Shown: positions 1-11,248, numbered from the stretch's first letter. The stretch is 64,000 nucleotides of DNA from Acanthamoeba sp. SK_2022b (GCA_027943245.1 JANDJZ010000013.1:233204-297203); one strand, 5' to 3'. The notes: generated from the sequence alone by a model not told the origin. Translations and numbers: made by a program.

Positions 1-1978
1 ACGCCACGACAGCTCTTCCCGTCCCTCGGCAATGCGGAGGAAAACGTCATGCAAGTGCCTCGCGAGTGGCCGAGCCTGGCCAGCTCGCTCGTGTCGTTCC
101 CTGCCGCTGCCCATGGGCCGAGCCAAGAAGTGCAGGGATCGAGAGGCGCCAGGCTCGCCCACCCGCCGCGGGTGATGATCACAGGCAGGAAGGGAATGGG
201 CAAGTCGACTATTTCTCAATACCTCCTCAACTCGCTGCTCGACCGGTACTCGTCACCTTGCCACGCGGCCACGGCCATGACCACAGCGCAGTCTTGTTAA
301 CAACTTGCTCGCATGTGCAGGTATTCCTATGTGGTGTTCCTCGACACGGATTTGGGTCAGCCAGAGTTCACTCCCGCTGGCCTGGTGTCCCTCCACGTCA
401 TCGGCTCGCCCGTGTACGGGCCTTCCTTCACGCACCTGGCCACGCCCACCAAGTGCGTCTTTCCCTCCGCGTCGCTACGGCTGCTGATCTTGTGTGCCGC
501 AAAAGTGGGAAAGGGATGGGGGGGGGAGAGAGAAAAACAGCTGACCTCAACCCTCGCATTAGGGCTTTCTTCGTGGGCGACGTCTCGGTGGACGAGGTCT
601 TCGAGACCCATACTCAGGCGGTACGGCTTGATCCCTCCCCGCAGCCGCGATGCCGTCAAGCGCTCATTGTCGTTCGGTTCAGGTGCGCTCGCTGGTGGCC
701 CACTACTACAGCGGCATTCTGCCGGGCACCAACATTCCGCTCGTCCGTCTCCCGCTCGTCATCAACACCCACGGTTGGCTCAAAGGTTTGGGCTATGAGG
801 TCTTGCGTGATATGGTCAGCAACGCGCGACCGGACAGGGCCGTTCATCTCTACCCAATTGCCTTCGAACATGCGCGTACGTGCCTTGTGACGTGTGGTGT
901 CGTGTGTCGTGTATGGCTCACAGAACGCCGGTGGCGTGCAGAGGGACCTGATTTCCCATTTGAGGAGGAAGAGGCCGGATTCCGCAGCGTCCACACTCTC
1001 CCCGCCGTCACAACAAAGCGGGCCAAGTACGTGCATCGCGGCGTGTGTCCTGTTGCGCCCGTCTCCTATCGCTCATCTTTTATTCGTCTTGCCGCTTTTC
1101 CGGCAGGATGTCCCTCGGCCCCGATGACCTGCGACGACTGCGACTGGACGCCTATTTCAACTGCTGGCACGAGGGCAGCCTCGTCACCCAGATCCCCTAT
1201 CGCGGTAAGTTCGAGTGGAGCGCACTCCACTACATCTCCATCTCATATTTGTCTGTTCTTGCACGTTTTATGTGTCACACGCAGTGCCCTGGAATGCGGT
1301 TCGGCTGGCGTTCGTTGACGCCGACGTGCCGCCCTCGGAGTGCTTGCTGGGCTTTAACGCCTCGCTGATCGGACTCTGCGTCGACAAAGCCGACTACCTC
1401 TCCTGCGCTCCCCCGGTTCGTTCTTCACATGGCGTTCATTTGTGGCAACGATCGCTCATCGTCTCGGCGACCGATCGTCTTCATCATGCAGGGCCAACCC
1501 GACCTCAGCCGTGGGCAATCGATCTACCCCTCCCTTCTCTTGTCCTCGCCTCGATGCGAGTGCGTGGGTCTCGGTTCGTGCAAGCTGCCCCTTGCCTGTG
1601 CCCCCCCCCCCGTCCCAGAGTCGACTCACCGGAAAGGCCACATCGACAGGGATCGTGCGGACCATCGACCCGACGACGCATCATTTCTACGTGCTCACGC
1701 CCGTCCCACTCGAGCAACTGCAGCGAGTGAACACCTTCGTGAAGGGCGCCATTTTCCTACCGGCCCCCACCCTTCTTCGTGGAGTACGTAGCCACTCCTC
1801 TTTCTTCCCCTCTCCTACAATCGTATAGCGTGGCCATATGGAGGGACGACCACTAAGCCCCATTTCACCCAATCAGGGCTGGCTCAGCAACCCCTACCTC
1901 CTGGATGCCATTTCGCGAGCCGGAAGCAGCAAAATGACAGCGCGCTCCAACATCCAGCGAAAGCATACCGCGAAGTAG
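1..1978 (+). CDS. NOL9: Polynucleotide 5'-hydroxyl-kinase NOL9/GRC3 (5' end cut by the window)
   Basis: The reading frame is open from base 1, so the N-terminus lies outside the window. A P-loop GRKGMGKST (near 186-212) is followed by VVFLDTDLGQPEFTPAGLVS, the Walker B-like and substrate region typical of the Clp1/NOL9/GRC3 family. Downstream are HYYSGILPG, NTHGWLKGLGYE, an exon with LRRLRLDAYFNCW, then IPYRVPWNAVRL and a late block TGIVRTIDPTTHHFYVLTPV. All are in NOL9 order. Exons that I can join in frame are 1-245, 321-452, 563-620, 683-875, 924-1026 and 1107-1204, with further exons from 1285 to a TAG at 1976-1978. The family phosphorylates RNA 5'-hydroxyls during pre-rRNA ITS processing in the nucleolus. 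The joins between 1411 and 1875 are less certain. The ribosome-biogenesis gene WDR12 lies 4.5 kb downstream, but no functional link follows from that. Confidence 0.87.
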
Positions 1979-2362
1979 GGCCCGCAAGATGTTAGGGCCT
2001 CCGCAGTAAAGCCTGGCGCCTTAACTGACCTCGCATCTCGCTTGTCGTCCGAAAAGGTGAAGATTACCACTAGGGGGAGTTGAACCCGGTAGGCCTGACA
2101 AGCTTTAGTCTCCGATCATAGCTCTCCATATCAGCGACCATCAGCACCTCCTGTAGAGGAGGGTAGGATATTAGATTGAGGGACAGCATTACCAGACCCC
2201 AGGAGTAAGAGGATATAGCAGACAGCCACAGCCATCCGTCACGGCAGAGGCGCAGAGATGGATGGCACGAAGGATACGGCAATACTGGGCGGTACCTTTG
2301 CTGTTGTCAAGCGGCCCTACAAAAAATTGCCTCTGCGCTCGCGCCCCCTTTCCAGCTGTGGC
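1979..2362. other. Intergenic: NOL9 3' flank and upstream region of the next gene
   Basis: No gene is supported here. A minus-strand stretch around 2076-2088 resembles a tRNA B box and is followed by a short T run at 2051-2054, but no acceptor stem or D arm can be folded, so I do not call a tRNA. Confidence 0.6.
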
Positions 2363-3017
2363 ATGGACCTACTGAGCTGGCATGGCCTTGTGCAAGGTAC
2401 GCACCCTCGCGCTGAGCTTACTCGTGTTTTAATCATCATCTTATCCCGCAGAGCACTTACTGAATCCGGGAGGTGCAGCAGTCGACGGTGTTGCCCTTTT
2501 GTCGCCCCAAGGCCAGGTCCTCTATGCTTTTGGTTCGCTTCAGTCAGCCTTCTCCTTCGCACAAGGACAAGAAGATGAGGAAGATGCGAGGGGCGACATT
2601 GCGCTGCAGTTTGTGGGTCTTTTCGAACATCAATTTGATGCCAATAAGAAGGCAGACCGCGTGCAACGCGTCACGGCACATGTGGAGACCCACCAGGACG
2701 AGGACAACCCCCTAAGCACTGACGACGATGACGCCCGTGATGTCATCACCAACCCAAGCCGCGAAGAGAGGAGGCCAAAGAGGCGACCTGTGACGCAGGA
2801 AGGCTTTGAGCTGCTGGGCGTCAAGCTTGCCGTCTGCCGGGCCGACATGCACCGGGTGCTGGCCCTCTCGGCGCACAAGGGTCGCGGCCTAGTGGTCCAC
2901 CGACTGGCGAGCAAGGGCGGCGTGATGCTACTCCTCACCTTTGCTTCAGCACGACCGCACACCACCCAGCACATCGTCGGCCTCGCCGACCTCTTCACCG
3001 GCATGCTCCGCCAATGA
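2363..3017 (+). CDS. Profilin-like small protein (tentative)
   Basis: Two exons, 2363-2396 and 2452-3017, join in frame across a clean GT-AG intron. The start ATG at 2363 opens with MDLLSWHGLVQEHLL, followed by VDGVALLSPQGQVLYAFG. This resembles the profilin N-terminus (Ser-Trp, amphipathic helix, small residues, then a G-x-V-x-A strand pair). The C-terminal part has ELLGVKLAVCRADMHRVLA, then GVMLLLTFASARP, then a final helix IVGLADLFTGML. This also fits a profilin fold, where the last helix packs beside the first. An acidic, basic-flanked insertion of about 70 residues in the middle is unlike canonical profilins. A Roadblock/longin-type fold is an alternative. Function is inferred only from fold resemblance. 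An upstream ATG at 2258 is in frame without a clear reason to prefer it. Confidence 0.45.
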
Positions 3018-3050
3018 AGAGAAGAACCAAGATCTCTTTATCCCTTTACG

Positions 3051-3678
3051 CTAGACAATATCCTTCCTGGGCTCTTCCTCTTGTTCAGCCGGATTTGAGT
3101 GCGTGGTACCTCGCTGGCCGGGAGGCCTCGCTGCCTTCTTGGTCTTAGGTGCGCGCTCGGGGACGGGCCCGAAGAGGTGCTTTTGGGAGTTGAAGACCAT
3201 GGCCTGCGCGTCGGACTGGGCCACCCACGAGAAGGCGTCCAGCTCGGGCAGGCCTCGCACGTGCACGGGCGAGTAGTCGCCCTCAATGATCGACGAACAC
3301 TTGAGCTCCTTCTTTCGGTGCAGACGCAGCAAACCCTCCTTGTCGTCTAGCTCGTACACCAACACCTGCCAGGTCCATGGCCGTGAGCGTCACTCGGGTT
3401 GGCCCATGACGCCTCGAGGAGGAGGGAGCCGGCGTACTGTCTTCTTGGCGGCGCCCTTGCCGACAATGAAGGAGTTGATGGGCTGCGCGTCCGAAGGAGG
3501 GACGAGCGAGGCAAGCTGCTCTTCACCTTTGAGGTCTATGCCTGTCTCTTCTTTCAGTTCCCTCATGGCCGCTTCGATTGGAGTCTCGTCCACCTCCACG
3601 ATGCCCTGCGCTTTAAGTCAGTTGTACATCCAGCGTATATGGTTGCAACGCATGCACTCACGCCCGGACGCATGCGCG

Positions 3679-3753
<75 letters not shown>

Positions 3754-5025
3754 CACGCGCACAGAAGGCAGACCTTGGAAATGGTCCAGTTGCCATCGGC
3801 CGAAACCGGCGGTTTTCTGTTCGTGGCGTGGCACACAAGGTAGAGGCCGGCCGATTTGATGAGGAAGCCCGCGGAGGTGAGCGATCCTCGTGGCTCTGGC
3901 TTCGGTTGGCTCTCGCGCGCCTTAGGGTTGTAATTAAGCCTGGAATGACGTTGGTGGATCGGCGGATGAGCAGGAGACATTTAGGCTTAGACGCCTCGCG
4001 ACAACAAACAGCAACGCCCACGTACTCGGGGATATTGTCGGTCTCCCAGAGGCGCTCGCCGCGAAGAAGCATCAAGAGCACGAACGCGTGGCCCATCTTT
4101 TTGTTTGGGTCGTCCAGCACCTGTGCCGCGAGCGATGGGGGCAGGTGTGAGCGAACGCTGCGGGTCACCTCGCAGTGGAGAAGGGTCGCGAAACGAGCAC
4201 CTGTTGCAGACTGCGGCCCATGGAGACATGGTCGTAGCCATCAAAGTCCCAGAGATAGAGCCTCTTGTTTTGTCGATATATCTTTTCCAGCTTCTTGAAC
4301 GCCACCGTGTTCTCCACCTGATGTCCACCCGTGTATTCTAAGCGATACAGACACTGCTTCGAGACAGCAAAGAGAGAGAGAGAGAGAGAGAGAAGAGAAG
4401 ACCGCACCAACGAGGCATAGAGTGGAGCGTAGATACGCTTGCGGGCCGCTACGTAGCCGTATTTCTTGCCAGCCCAGTACGAATACTCAGGTTTGGCGCC
4501 TGTTGCAACAAACACCCATTTCAGGCATGCAACGAGCATCGCAACCATCTGGGCGCAAGAGGCGGAAGGTACCTCTGCCCATGGGGAAGCGCACGGGATC
4601 GGGGTTGGCCCACCCGGCACATGCCCACTCCCAGTACTCGGCGGTAGGCTCGCCGGTCTCTGGGTCCACATGTTGCTTGTAGACCTAGGTCCATAGGCTG
4701 GTGAGGCTGTGCAAGTGGGGAGAGTCAAGCCCGACGCTGGATCTGCAGACCTTGGAGTATTGCCAGGCGTTCTCGACGTTCCTGGCCACGTGGCCATCGT
4801 AGAGCGGCACCGGTCCCAGGAAGAAGGGGCTTAGCCTGCATAAGAGGCACCGGTGTAAGCACATGACGCAGACGTTCAAGGAGTTGTGGAAGAGAAGGAG
4901 GAGGGAACATGCCCGTGGCACCAGGGCTCCTTGGATCGTGAAGTGCAATTTATCACTAAAACCGAGGGGTCCACATAGTCTCGTCCGTTCACCGTGCGTG
5001 CGTCGCACTGCGTGTCCTGCTCCAT
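3051..5025 (-). CDS. DUF6939-like domain fused to a Nudix hydrolase
   Basis: The coding strand starts at ATG 5025 and ends at 3051. The N-terminal half has INCTSRSKEPW, LSPFFLGPVPLYDG, NVENAWQYSKV, a Pro-Thr-Glu-Tyr-Trp region, PVRFPMGRG and PEYSYWAGKKYGYVAARKRI. I recognise this as the DUF6939-type family, known from phages and large DNA viruses as well as some protists; its function is unknown. The C-terminal half has a complete Nudix box (G-x5-E-x7-REL-x-EE-x-GI, near 3540-3610). It suggests hydrolysis of a nucleoside-diphosphate-linked substrate, though the substrate cannot be read from sequence. The basic C-terminal tail looks disordered. The first intron (about 4845-4908) needs a GC donor to stay in frame. 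Two introns hold GT-rich and CT-rich microsatellites on the coding strand. Exon joins are partly approximate. Confidence 0.8.
3681..3752. repeat. (CA)n microsatellite, (GT)n on the sense strand of the host gene
   Basis: Nearly uninterrupted CA dinucleotides lie inside an intron of the minus-strand DUF6939-Nudix gene. In that gene's pre-mRNA the tract reads as GU repeats close to the 5' splice site. Confidence 0.97.
4371..4398. repeat. (GA)n microsatellite, (CT)n on the sense strand of the host gene
   Basis: The GA run lies in an intron of the minus-strand DUF6939-Nudix gene. On the coding strand it is a CT tract about 20 bases upstream of the acceptor, so it probably serves as the polypyrimidine tract. 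Confidence 0.9.
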
Positions 5026-5514
5026 GGGAATTCTTCTAAAGATTTGGTGGTTTGAAAGATTATGATCAGAATCAATTTTGATTGGATGGGCCTGGGGTAG
5101 GCCTAGCTTCCGGGAATGCGTTCCGCGAATAACCACATCTGAATTAAGGGGGCAAAAAAACGTGTAGGTTGGCTCGAATGGTTTTGAATTGATTGTTGCT
5201 TTGGCTATGTTCTACACATTAATTATAAACAGGTGAAAGCAGAGCAAGAAAACAAATTAAAAATCGGCCCCATCATGACTCTCCTTCCATCTGTTTCGGC
5301 TGGTTCCCTTGATCTTGCCCATTTCTCTGGACAGCAAGGGCTTGCCCTCCTCCATCTTCGTCCGTGTTCAAGAGAGATGGGGTAGCTTGGCCTAATGCCT
5401 GTCGCAATGGCTCGATCAAGTGAATGGCCCCTCTGTTCATTGTTTGCTTCCTTCCGCTCTTCTACCTCGCCTCCCTCCCTCCATCCAACCGTTTTCCACT
5501 CTCTCCTTTATCCT
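5026..5514. other. Intergenic, AT-rich; promoter side of the Nudix fusion and 3' flank of the next minus gene
   Basis: No coding sequence is supported. The region around 5140-5270 is AT-rich relative to its neighbours, as expected for UTR and promoter DNA. Confidence 0.6.
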
Positions 5515-5907
5515 TCAGCTGTCCTCTGTTTCGGAGTGGTGGCCACTGTCGTCTTGTCGCACTGCAGCGGGTTCGGTCGTCTTGTCGTTCGAATGTGCCT
5601 CCTCTGTATTCGTATCCTCGTCCTCCGTCAAATCGTCATCGTCTTCAGCTGAGCTCGTCTTCTTTGATGCAGCCTTTTCCCCTTGCCCTTCTCGAGGCGC
5701 TGGCGGAGGTGGCAGGGCTTCCTTGTCCGCGGCAGGACCCGCATTCTCTGATGGTCCATGCGCGGCGCCTCCCGCTTGGGTCGATTGAAGATAGTCCTTT
5801 ACCATGGCCGCATCGGTCACCTTCTGGAAGGAGTTGTAGTCGGGCTGTCCGATGACGATGTCGAAATCACCCTTGCCACCCTTACCCCTGCTAAACAGTC
5901 CCCCCAT
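5515..5907 (-). CDS. Small acidic protein with Met-Gly-Gly N-terminus (possible N-myristoylation)
   Basis: A single open frame of 130 codons runs from ATG 5907 to a stop at 5515. It begins MGGLFSRGKGGKGDFDI, which has Gly at position 2, Ser at position 6 and following basic residues, a pattern that often directs N-myristoylation and membrane attachment. A short ordered segment follows (IGQPDYNSFQKVTDAAMVKDYL, cut here by a few residues in meaning only). The rest is Pro/Ala-rich and then strongly acidic (DDDDLTEDEDTNTEE), probably disordered. The frame stays open upstream of 5907, but without another ATG. I do not recognise the family. It could be a peripheral membrane adaptor or regulator; that is inference from composition alone. 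It is divergent from WDR12. Confidence 0.6.
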   Translation of the reverse strand: MGGLFSRGKGGKGDFDIVIGQPDYNSFQKVTDAAMVKDYLQSTQAGGAAHGPSENAGPAADKEALPPPPAPREGQGEKAASKKTSSAEDDDDLTEDEDTNTEEAHSNDKTTEPAAVRQDDSGHHSETEDS

Positions 5908-6508
5908 GTTCTCGATCTCTTTTCGATAATGGATGTTGGTCGAGCGTCGGTTATTGGCGGTGGCGAACACGACGAAGAGGCCAAGGCGCGAGGAAGGGGG
6001 AAAAAACGAACGAGTGAGAAGGGCAACGTTATTAACTCAGAAATTATGCAATTATTTATAATTAATCAAGAGGCATCGAAATTTCCATCCGCCCCTCGGC
6101 CAAACAAGGGTTCTCCACCACCAACAACACCAACCAAGGGCTCGGAACCAGCTGTAAGACGAAGAAAGAAGGAGCCAGAGAGCTGAGAAACCTTACCTCT
6201 TTTCCTTGGTTATAGTGTTGCACTCCTCAAGGGATATCTTGGTCTAACAGCTTGAGGTTTTAATCCCCTGTTCGCCTACGTCCATCGATGTTCTTAGAGT
6301 CTCGCCACAAAGCTGTCGGACGGAAGGTCCTGTTTTGGGTTTGTGCCTACAAACCTCTATGTATCCCACCACCGCAACAGCACAAAACATGTGCTTTCTG
6401 TGGTAGTGGGCCCAACAAGCGGAAAATTCCCACCACCACAAAAATGCGGCAAAAAGAAAACAGATTTTGTGCATCTCAGAAATCTCTCCCGGAGCAGCGC
6501 AAAGAAAG
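5908..6508. other. Divergent intergenic region upstream of WDR12
   Basis: This should hold the promoters and 5' UTRs of the minus-strand acidic protein and plus-strand WDR12. Open frames here lack homology and codon character. A short imperfect inverted repeat with GTGGTAGTGGG-type arms lies near 6400-6445. Confidence 0.55.
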
Positions 6509-8077
6509 ATGGAAGGCGATCCGACCTCAACTGTGGCTGAAGTGGATTTTGAGAATGAAGAGCAGATCGAGGTTCGTTTCACCACCAAACTGAAAGACCC
6601 CGCTCTGCAAGTTGAAGATACCCCCTTCTTCGTTCCTCTCCGGCTGGCACGCCAAGGCCTCTCCGAGATCATCAATTCACTGCTCGATTTAGGTATGGTC
6701 CCTCCTGTAGTCAGTTAATGCGGCAGCATTTTTCTTTTTTTTTTTAACACCGATTCCGTCATAATCTTTGTCAATCTCGCAGATCCGCCCCGTCTCTTCG
6801 ATTTTCTCATCAACAACCAATTCTTGCGCACATCTTTGCTCACGTACGTGCAGCAACGAAATGTCAACCGAGTACGCGGCCTTGCTCTCTTGTTACTTCT
6901 TATCTGCCCGAACCCACTATAACGCACTCCATTAACAGGAAGAGACTCTCTCTATCGAATACACGGAGGTGATGCCGGAGCCGGAACACAAGCAAGACCT
7001 TCCGCACGATGACTGGGTGGCTTGTGTGGCCGCTGGTGGTAATCCGTAAGTCCAGCGGCCAGCTGTGCGTGCTTAGCACCTGCGATTGCAGTTTGTGTGG
7101 CCACGTCTTGCTCATCGCTGGTCCCAATCCAGGTTTATTGTGTCCGGTTCGTTCGATCAGCAGGCACGCTTATGGAACGCAGAGGGCGAATGTGTCGCCG
7201 TTGTGAACGGTCACACCGGGCCTATTAAGGGAGTCGCCTGGATGTCGAAACGTACGATTTTGCCACGCTTCCCACCTTCCGTCCCGCTCCTGTTGATGGA
7301 GTGTGTATTCGTTGCTGTCCTCTGCTCCGCAGCCTCGTCAGACAACGCGTCCTTTGTCACTGCTTCACAGGACTTTTCTTTGTTCCACTGGAAGGTACCT
7401 ATGCTCACGCTGGCAACAACACGCTACGTGAGACTGATTTTCACCCATTCCTCTTCGTCGTCGCCAGGTGAACGCCGCCGATAAGACGCACGAGGCGATC
7501 AACAAGTACGTGGGACACACGGGATCGGTCGAGTGTGTTGCTGTGGAGCCCTCCTTCGAAAGGGTACTGCACCGCCGTTGTGTTCTTCTTGCCTCAGCAA
7601 CACTGCGCTACTCACCATGCGGAAACCCTCCCTTTGATCCAGTTTTGCAGTGGCTCGTGGGATCATTCGATCAAGCTGTGGCACCCAAAGTCCACGCCGG
7701 CGGAGGAGGAGAAATCGGAGGTGAAGGACGTCGAGACAAAGAAGTCGGCGAAGAAGAAGGCGAAGATCACCGCCGACATTTCCAAGAAGGTGCGCCCTTT
7801 CTCGTTCAATCGAGGTCGAGTTGTGCTCCTTTACTAACGCTTACCCCTCCTGCTCTGATACCTCAGGGCTCTATCCGCACCCTGCAAGGACACACGCTGT
7901 GCGTGTCCTCTGTCGCATGGCCTACCCCCTACGCCATTTACAGTGGTTCGTGGGACCACTCGCTCCGTCAGTGGGACGTCGAGACCGGAATCGCCACACG
8001 AGTCATGGTACGCGGATGTCCTCCTGGAACGCTGATCAGCTAGCGGCTGCGGACAGAGGGAAATGACCGCGTTTGCC

Positions 8078-8133
<56 letters not shown>

Positions 8134-8570
8134 ATTTAGGCCGGTGACAAGGTTGTGAGCAGCATCTCCTACTCGTCTTCGGTCGGGCTTCTGGCTTCGG
8201 GCCACAACGACAAGATAGTTCGCCTATGGGACCCACGATCATCGGGTGCGCCCGTTCTACTGCTCTCCACGGGTCGCACCCACTCGCTGACAAGTCAATC
8301 TCGTGTGTAGATTCGGTGGTGAAGGACAGGTTGATCTCGCACAAGCTGTGGGTGTCGAGCGTGGCCTGGCACCCGACGTCGAGCCTGCTGCTGTCAGGCT
8401 CGCATGACGGATCAATCAAGGTGTGGGACGCGCGCAGCAGGATTCCCCTCCACACGCTGCCCGGCCAGCACAAGGGCAAGGTGCTCTGTGTGGCGTGGGA
8501 CGGCGATAGAATCGTCAGCGGCGGCGCCGACAACGTCATCAAGGTCCACAACGCTGTCAGCTCGGCCTAA
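6509..8570 (+). CDS. WDR12: Ribosome biogenesis protein WDR12/YTM1 (NLE domain plus WD40 propeller)
   Basis: The start ATG at 6509 leads into an NLE domain: IEVRFTTKLKDPALQV, then DTPFFVPLRLARQGLSEIIN. The linker LSIEYTEVMPEPE...HDDWV matches WDR12. At least six WD repeats follow across exons, for example VSGSFDQQARLWN, SGSWDHSIKLWHPKS, YSGSWDHSLRQWDV, LASGHNDKIVRLWD, LLSGSHDGSIKVWDARS and IVSGGADNVIKVHN, and the stop is at 8568-8570. In the PeBoW/Nop7-Erb1-Ytm1 complex this protein acts in 60S subunit maturation, and its NLE domain contacts the AAA ATPase Rea1/MDN1. A lysine-rich insert (KDVETKKSAKKKAKI) sits between two blades, as in other WDR12 proteins. A long GT microsatellite lies in one intron. 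About nine short introns are implied; only the gene ends are exact. Confidence 0.94.
8079..8132. repeat. (GT)n microsatellite, GT on the sense strand of WDR12
   Basis: An uninterrupted GT run lies in a WDR12 intron and ends about 6 bases before the acceptor CATTTAG. Confidence 0.97.
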
Positions 8571-8765
8571 GCACGAATGAACATGCGCACAGGATGTGAC
8601 GAAATTTCGGTGGAGGGGGGCCGCACGAAAACGAAGAACGAAAATTCCACCGCGTTGGGCAATACGTGGTCATCCGAAAGATTTGCCAGACTTGATCACT
8701 AGTGCAATTGAAGGAGCGGCCCGCCAACGTTTGGGTAGATTGGAAGAAGGAGGTTCAACGTTACA

Positions 8766-9640
8766 ATGTTCAAAAGCTTCTTCGATGGCATCCTCGAATG
8801 GTTCAGAAGCCTCTTCTGGAAGCAGGAGATGGAGCTGACGCTTGTGGGCCTCCAGAATTCGGGCAAGACTACACTGGTCAATGTCATCGCCGTACGTGCC
8901 TTCCGGAGTGCACTCGATCAATTATCAGTTGGCCTGACTCGATTTTTAGTGATATCTGCATTCATTGCCATACGCGCTGATCTAATGATTTACTCCATTC
9001 AATTCAGTCGGGCCAATTCAAGGAGGACATGATCCCGACGGTTGGGTTCAATATGAAGAAGGTTACAAAGGGTAACGTCACGATCAAGTTGTGGGACATT
9101 GGCGGCCAACCTCGGTTTAGGAGCATGTGGGAGAGGTACTGCCGTGGGGTGAATGCGATCGTGTACGTTGTTCCCATCCTCTTCATCAATTCACGCTCGT
9201 GTTCATCATGAGGAGCAATCCAAGCTCTCCTTCTGTGCTGTTGACTCAACCGTGGCGGGGCTGCAGGTACGTGGTGGACGCTGCCGACCAGGAGAAGTTC
9301 GAAACGGCCAAGAAGGAACTGCAGGAGCTAATGAGCAAGCCGCCGCTGGCTGGCATTCCTCTGCTCGTGCTCGCTAATAAAAACGATCTGCCGGAAGCCG
9401 TAGGCGTGCATGACACCATTGAGCTTTTGTACGTCTCTCCCAATCCGCCATGCGATCCAACAACCAGTTCCTCTTGCTCTTGTCTGCCGTGCCTTGCTCA
9501 TGACCACTCGTCCTTCCTCTAGGGACCTCAAATCGATCACGGGACGCGAGGTGTGCTGCTACTCCATTTCGGCCAAGAACAACGTGAACATAGACATGAC
9601 GCTCGAGTGGCTCTGCAGGCACTCTAAAAGCAGCAGCTAA
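8766..9640 (+). CDS. ARL8: ARL8-family small GTPase
   Basis: Four exons (8766-8891, 9008-9162, 9267-9428, 9523-9640) join in frame to 186 residues, the usual ARL8 length. All GTPase boxes are visible: G1 GLQNSGKTT, switch [10 protein letters not shown]3 WDIGGQ, G4 NKND, and G5-like SAK in ISAKNNVN. The N-terminus [18 protein letters not shown] is an amphipathic helix without Gly-2, as in ARL8, which is N-acetylated rather than myristoylated. ARL8 marks lysosomes and recruits kinesin adaptors and HOPS. A HOPS/CORVET core subunit gene (VPS11) lies just beyond the island to the right. That neighbourhood may be chance. Start and splice sites are clear. Confidence 0.97.
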
Positions 9641-10089
9641 AGTACTGGTCTTCCTTGACCTGCCCGGTTCGCGCAGATGCTGACCCCCTGCAACTTCGCG
9701 TGTGCACTTCAGGTGGGGCGGGAGGCAATTTTGTTGAGTAACCTTTTGAGACGTGGAGGGAGGGGCAGTCCACAACGAGCGACGCAGTGGAAGCCGCCAG
9801 TCACGCGCCACGGACCGTGCATGCACAAATAAACGCACCGTGCAGTTGGACTTGGCTCACCTCGCGGGGCAGTGGCTGGGCGTCAGCTGTCCTGTTCTGC
9901 CTACAGGCAGCAGTATTAGCAGGTGAAACAACACCAAGCCACAAAAACAAGGCAAGTGTGCAGAGAGTGATGAGAAAGAGGTCAACTGTCTGAGTGATTG
10001 TCCAGCCAAGAAGAGGTCACTGTATTCACCAATTCAAGTCACACCTACCACACTCACCAGCCACCACAATGGTATGCCAAGCATAAATG

Positions 10090-10310
10090 CCAAGAAGACC
10101 ATCACATGTGAGCATTGCATATGTGTATGTGATGGTAGAGCAGAGAGAAATGCCAAGAAGACCATCAACATCACATGCTCACATGACCAGATGGCAGGCA
10201 TTTTTGTGTTGAAAGAGGTGCATGAGCATTGCATACACATATACAATGGAATGGCAAGCATAAACCCCAAGAAGGCCATCAGCACCACATGCTTATACAT
10301 GACCAAATAG
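10090..10310. repeat. Diverged tandem repeat, period about 114 bases
   Basis: CAAGAAGACC-type cores occur at 10091, 10154 and 10268, and the block GAGCATTGCAT occurs at 10110 and 10224. The clearest spacing is 114 bases, seen for two different landmarks. Confidence 0.7.
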
Positions 10311-11248
10311 CAGGTCTCTGTGTGAAGAAGAGGAGCTGCAAAACACTGCACATGTGGACACAATGGTTGCAAGCAAGCATGTGTGGTGAAGGAGGTGTAC
10401 TGGCAAAACCTTGCACTTCACCAACCATGTGCAGGATGTTCAAGATTGGTCTTGGCTGTACCATGCAATATGGCGCTGGCATGTTGTACAAGTTGTGGGG
10501 AAGGTGCCATTATTTTTGGTCTCTCCCTGTTCATATCTCTGCACTCAAGACACAACAAAAACAGGTATTGGGGAGATCAAATAGAGCTGCACATCCTTGA
10601 GTTTAATGTAACCTGCCAATCAGTGGCAAGCCCAGAAAAGCCCAACGCAATGGTTCATGTGGGAGACCAGGCCAACCCCACACACAGAACAGCCACGCTC
10701 TAATGCAAATGCGCCAATTGGTTTCTCACTCATAAAATGAACGAGCAATTCGTTTTACACCTGTGCAATTCATTTCAAAATAATTCAGAAAAAAGTAACA
10801 ATGACTCTTTTGACACTTCTACACTTTTCAGACACAGAAAAATACACTGAGATATGTTTTAGGCCTCAAAAAAAAGCTTCAAATTCTGTACACCAAGGTA
10901 AAACAGTTTTGAAAATCAGATGTTTTGTACTTGATAAAATGCATTGGTCAACATGGATTGTGTTTAAATTGTTGGAACTTGATCTCTTCTAACCCTTCAA
11001 AAAAAGTTTTTCAGTACCTTGGTGCCAATTGAAAACAGTGGCAGAATGTCTTGGTGGGTAGTAAAAAAACACATAACATGAAGAACTGGTTTTTCACAAA
11101 CATCTTTAAAGCCTTGGTACCAATGCACATCAGGTCTGAGTGATTTTGTGACAACATGCCTGTTTTGCACCTGTTAGAGCTCATATTTGGTACAGATCTG
11201 TGCACAAAGTGATATTTCTTCAAATACCTTGTATCTCACCTAAAATAT

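Noticed and set aside
2051..2160. tRNA-like B box and T run on the minus strand
   Set aside because: The T stem pairs at only three positions and no acceptor stem or A box with correct spacing is found upstream.
2070..2282. Minus-strand open frame of about 70 codons
   Set aside because: It overlaps the upstream region of the profilin-like gene, has no family resemblance and no flanking exons that join.
6288..6593. Plus-strand open frame with a few cysteines upstream of WDR12
   Set aside because: It overlaps the WDR12 start in another frame and looks like 5' UTR.
10034..10372. Minus-strand frame with repeated hydrophobic segments
   Set aside because: The apparent repeats are translations of the DNA tandem repeat in a CpG-poor island, not a conserved protein.
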